A stretch of DNA of 33,021 nt, from assembly GCA_934746785.1 (NCBI GenBank), contig CAKVFO010000016.1, positions 1 through 33,021 of the forward strand, in the 5' to 3' direction. A program made the position numbers and the translations under genes. Positions 32,093 to 33,021 of this stretch are shown here, in pieces (positions within the stretch are counted from its first letter, which is position 1; every line of letters begins with the position of its first letter). A model generated the notes under the pieces. It worked only from the letters and a program-made list of their open reading frames with translations, did not search any database and was not told where the DNA came from. The stretch comes from an uncultured Clostridium sp. Its GTDB lineage: Bacteria > Bacillota > Clostridia > Clostridiales > Clostridiaceae.

Positions 32093-33021
32093 ATGAATAT
32101 AAACCCATTAAACATAGGAAATATCTCATTAAAGCTACCTATTATTCAAGGTGGTATGGGTGTTGGTGTTTCATTATCTAATCTTGCATCTGCTGTTACA
32201 AACGCTGGTGGCTTAGGCGTTATATCTGCAGCTCAAATTGGCTTTAGAGAAAATACATTCTTTAATGATCCAATAATGACAAATCTAGAAGCTTTAAAAA
32301 ATGAAATTAAACTTGCAAAAAGTAAATGTAATAATGGACCTATTGGTGTCAATATAATGGTAGCCACCAAAGAGTATGCCAAATATGTTAAAAGTGCTAT
32401 TAAAGCTGGTGCTGATATTATAATTTCAGGAGCTGGTCTTCCAACAACATTACCTGAACTCACAAAAAATACATCTGTTAAAATTGCTCCTATTGTTTCA
32501 TCTCTAAAAGCTACAAAAGTCATTTTAAAATTATGGGATAAACACTATAAAACTACAGCTGATATGGTTGTTATTGAAGGTCCAAAAGCTGGTGGTCACT
32601 TAGGATTCAATAAAGAAGATTTAAAAATGACTTCTGACGAATTTGATGAATCTATATTAAATATTATTGATGAAGTAAAAAACTATTCAAAAAAATATTC
32701 TAAAGAAATACCTGTTATAGTTGCTGGCGGAGTTTTTGATGGAAAAGATATTTGTAAATATCTTAACCTTGGTGCCTCAGGTGTTCAAATGGCAACACGT
32801 TTTGTAACAACTAACGAATGTGATGCTTCTGATGAATTTAAAAATGCATATATAAATGCGAAAAAAGAAGATATAGTTATTGTAAAAAGTCCTGTTGGAA
32901 TGCCTGGAAGAGCTATTCTTAACCCCTTTATTAAAAAAACTCAAGAAGGTAGATTAAAAGTTGATAAGTGCTTTAATTGTTTATCGGTATGTAATCCAAA
33001 AGAAACTCCATACTGTATTAC
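32093..33021 (+). CDS. nitronate monooxygenase / 2-nitropropane dioxygenase family flavoprotein, 3' end outside window
   Basis: The reading frame is open from the ATG at 32093 (after GAGGTGAT) to the window edge, giving about 309 residues. It is an FMN-dependent TIM-barrel enzyme of the NMO/FabK superfamily. Visible are LPIIQGGMGVGVS (about 15-27), GPKAGGHLGF with the conserved His169, an FMN phosphate-binding GGVFDGKDI and GASGVQMATRF. A Cys-rich stretch, CFNCLSVCNPKETPYC, lies at the visible end. It oxidises nitronates, or may be an enoyl-ACP reductase (FabK) relative; no fatty-acid genes are adjacent, and the Cys motif favours the NMO-like clostridial group. Confidence 0.85.
   Translation, partial: MNINPLNIGNISLKLPIIQGGMGVGVSLSNLASAVTNAGGLGVISAAQIGFRENTFFNDPIMTNLEALKNEIKLAKSKCNNGPIGVNIMVATKEYAKYVKSAIKAGADIIISGAGLPTTLPELTKNTSVKIAPIVSSLKATKVILKLWDKHYKTTADMVVIEGPKAGGHLGFNKEDLKMTSDEFDESILNIIDEVKNYSKKYSKEIPVIVAGGVFDGKDICKYLNLGASGVQMATRFVTTNECDASDEFKNAYINAKKEDIVIVKSPVGMPGRAILNPFIKKTQEGRLKVDKCFNCLSVCNPKETPYCI

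Noticed and set aside
32233..32523. 96-codon minus-strand open frame
   Set aside because: It is antisense to the clearly coding nitronate monooxygenase frame.
1..33021. CRISPR array, prophage or integrative element
   Set aside because: No regularly spaced direct repeats, integrase, phage structural genes or attachment-site duplication at tRNA-Trp were seen; the repeats present are dispersed singles.

Overview
The window is AT-rich chromosomal DNA from a spore-forming, low-GC Gram-positive, most likely Clostridium sensu stricto. The evidence is the base composition, strong GGAGG ribosome sites, spoIVFA/spoIVFB, an alpha/beta-type SASP, a complete MinCDE set beside MreBCD, and many U-tract terminators. 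Species cannot be fixed from the sequence alone. Almost every gene is on the minus strand; the exceptions are pyruvate kinase, a PspA-like protein and a nitronate monooxygenase cut by the right edge.

Reading the minus strand from about 16.2 kb down to 0.35 kb gives a cell-shape, division and sporulation block: a SPOR-domain membrane protein, maf, radC, mreB, mreC, mreD, a class B penicillin-binding protein (PBP2), a second tandem PBP2, minC, minD, minE, rodA, spoIVFA and spoIVFB. Hairpin terminators split it into at least five units: maf to PBP2-1, PBP2-2 alone, minCDE, rodA, and spoIVFA-FB. MreBCD, RodA and PBP2 form the elongation machinery, MinCDE places the septum, and the SpoIVF pair acts in the mother cell. 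A sigma-E-like promoter precedes spoIVFA.

From 16.3 to 26.2 kb lie mostly single housekeeping genes: a GNAT acetyltransferase, dipeptidase pepD divergent from pyk, a small membrane protein, an S1-domain protein, pspA, and an apparent unit of a membrane-bound MutS-like ATPase, a beta-lactamase-fold protein and a CBS-pair protein. From 26.2 to 31 kb come a solitary metal-binding lipoprotein (ZnuA type) and a two-gene SbcD/SbcC-like (YhaO/YhaN-like) unit with a LexA-type box at its promoter. The right end carries a SASP gene, tRNA-Trp and the start of the nitronate monooxygenase gene.

The least expected pattern is a dispersed short repeat of about 95 to 140 bp in its fuller copies. It has a conserved core (AATTTCCTATACGTTAAAAA on the plus strand) and, in two copies, terminal inverted repeats. 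At least six copies or remnants lie directly against the U-tract of minus-strand terminators, always in one orientation. It looks like a MITE or foldback element that targets, or has been recruited to, transcription terminators.
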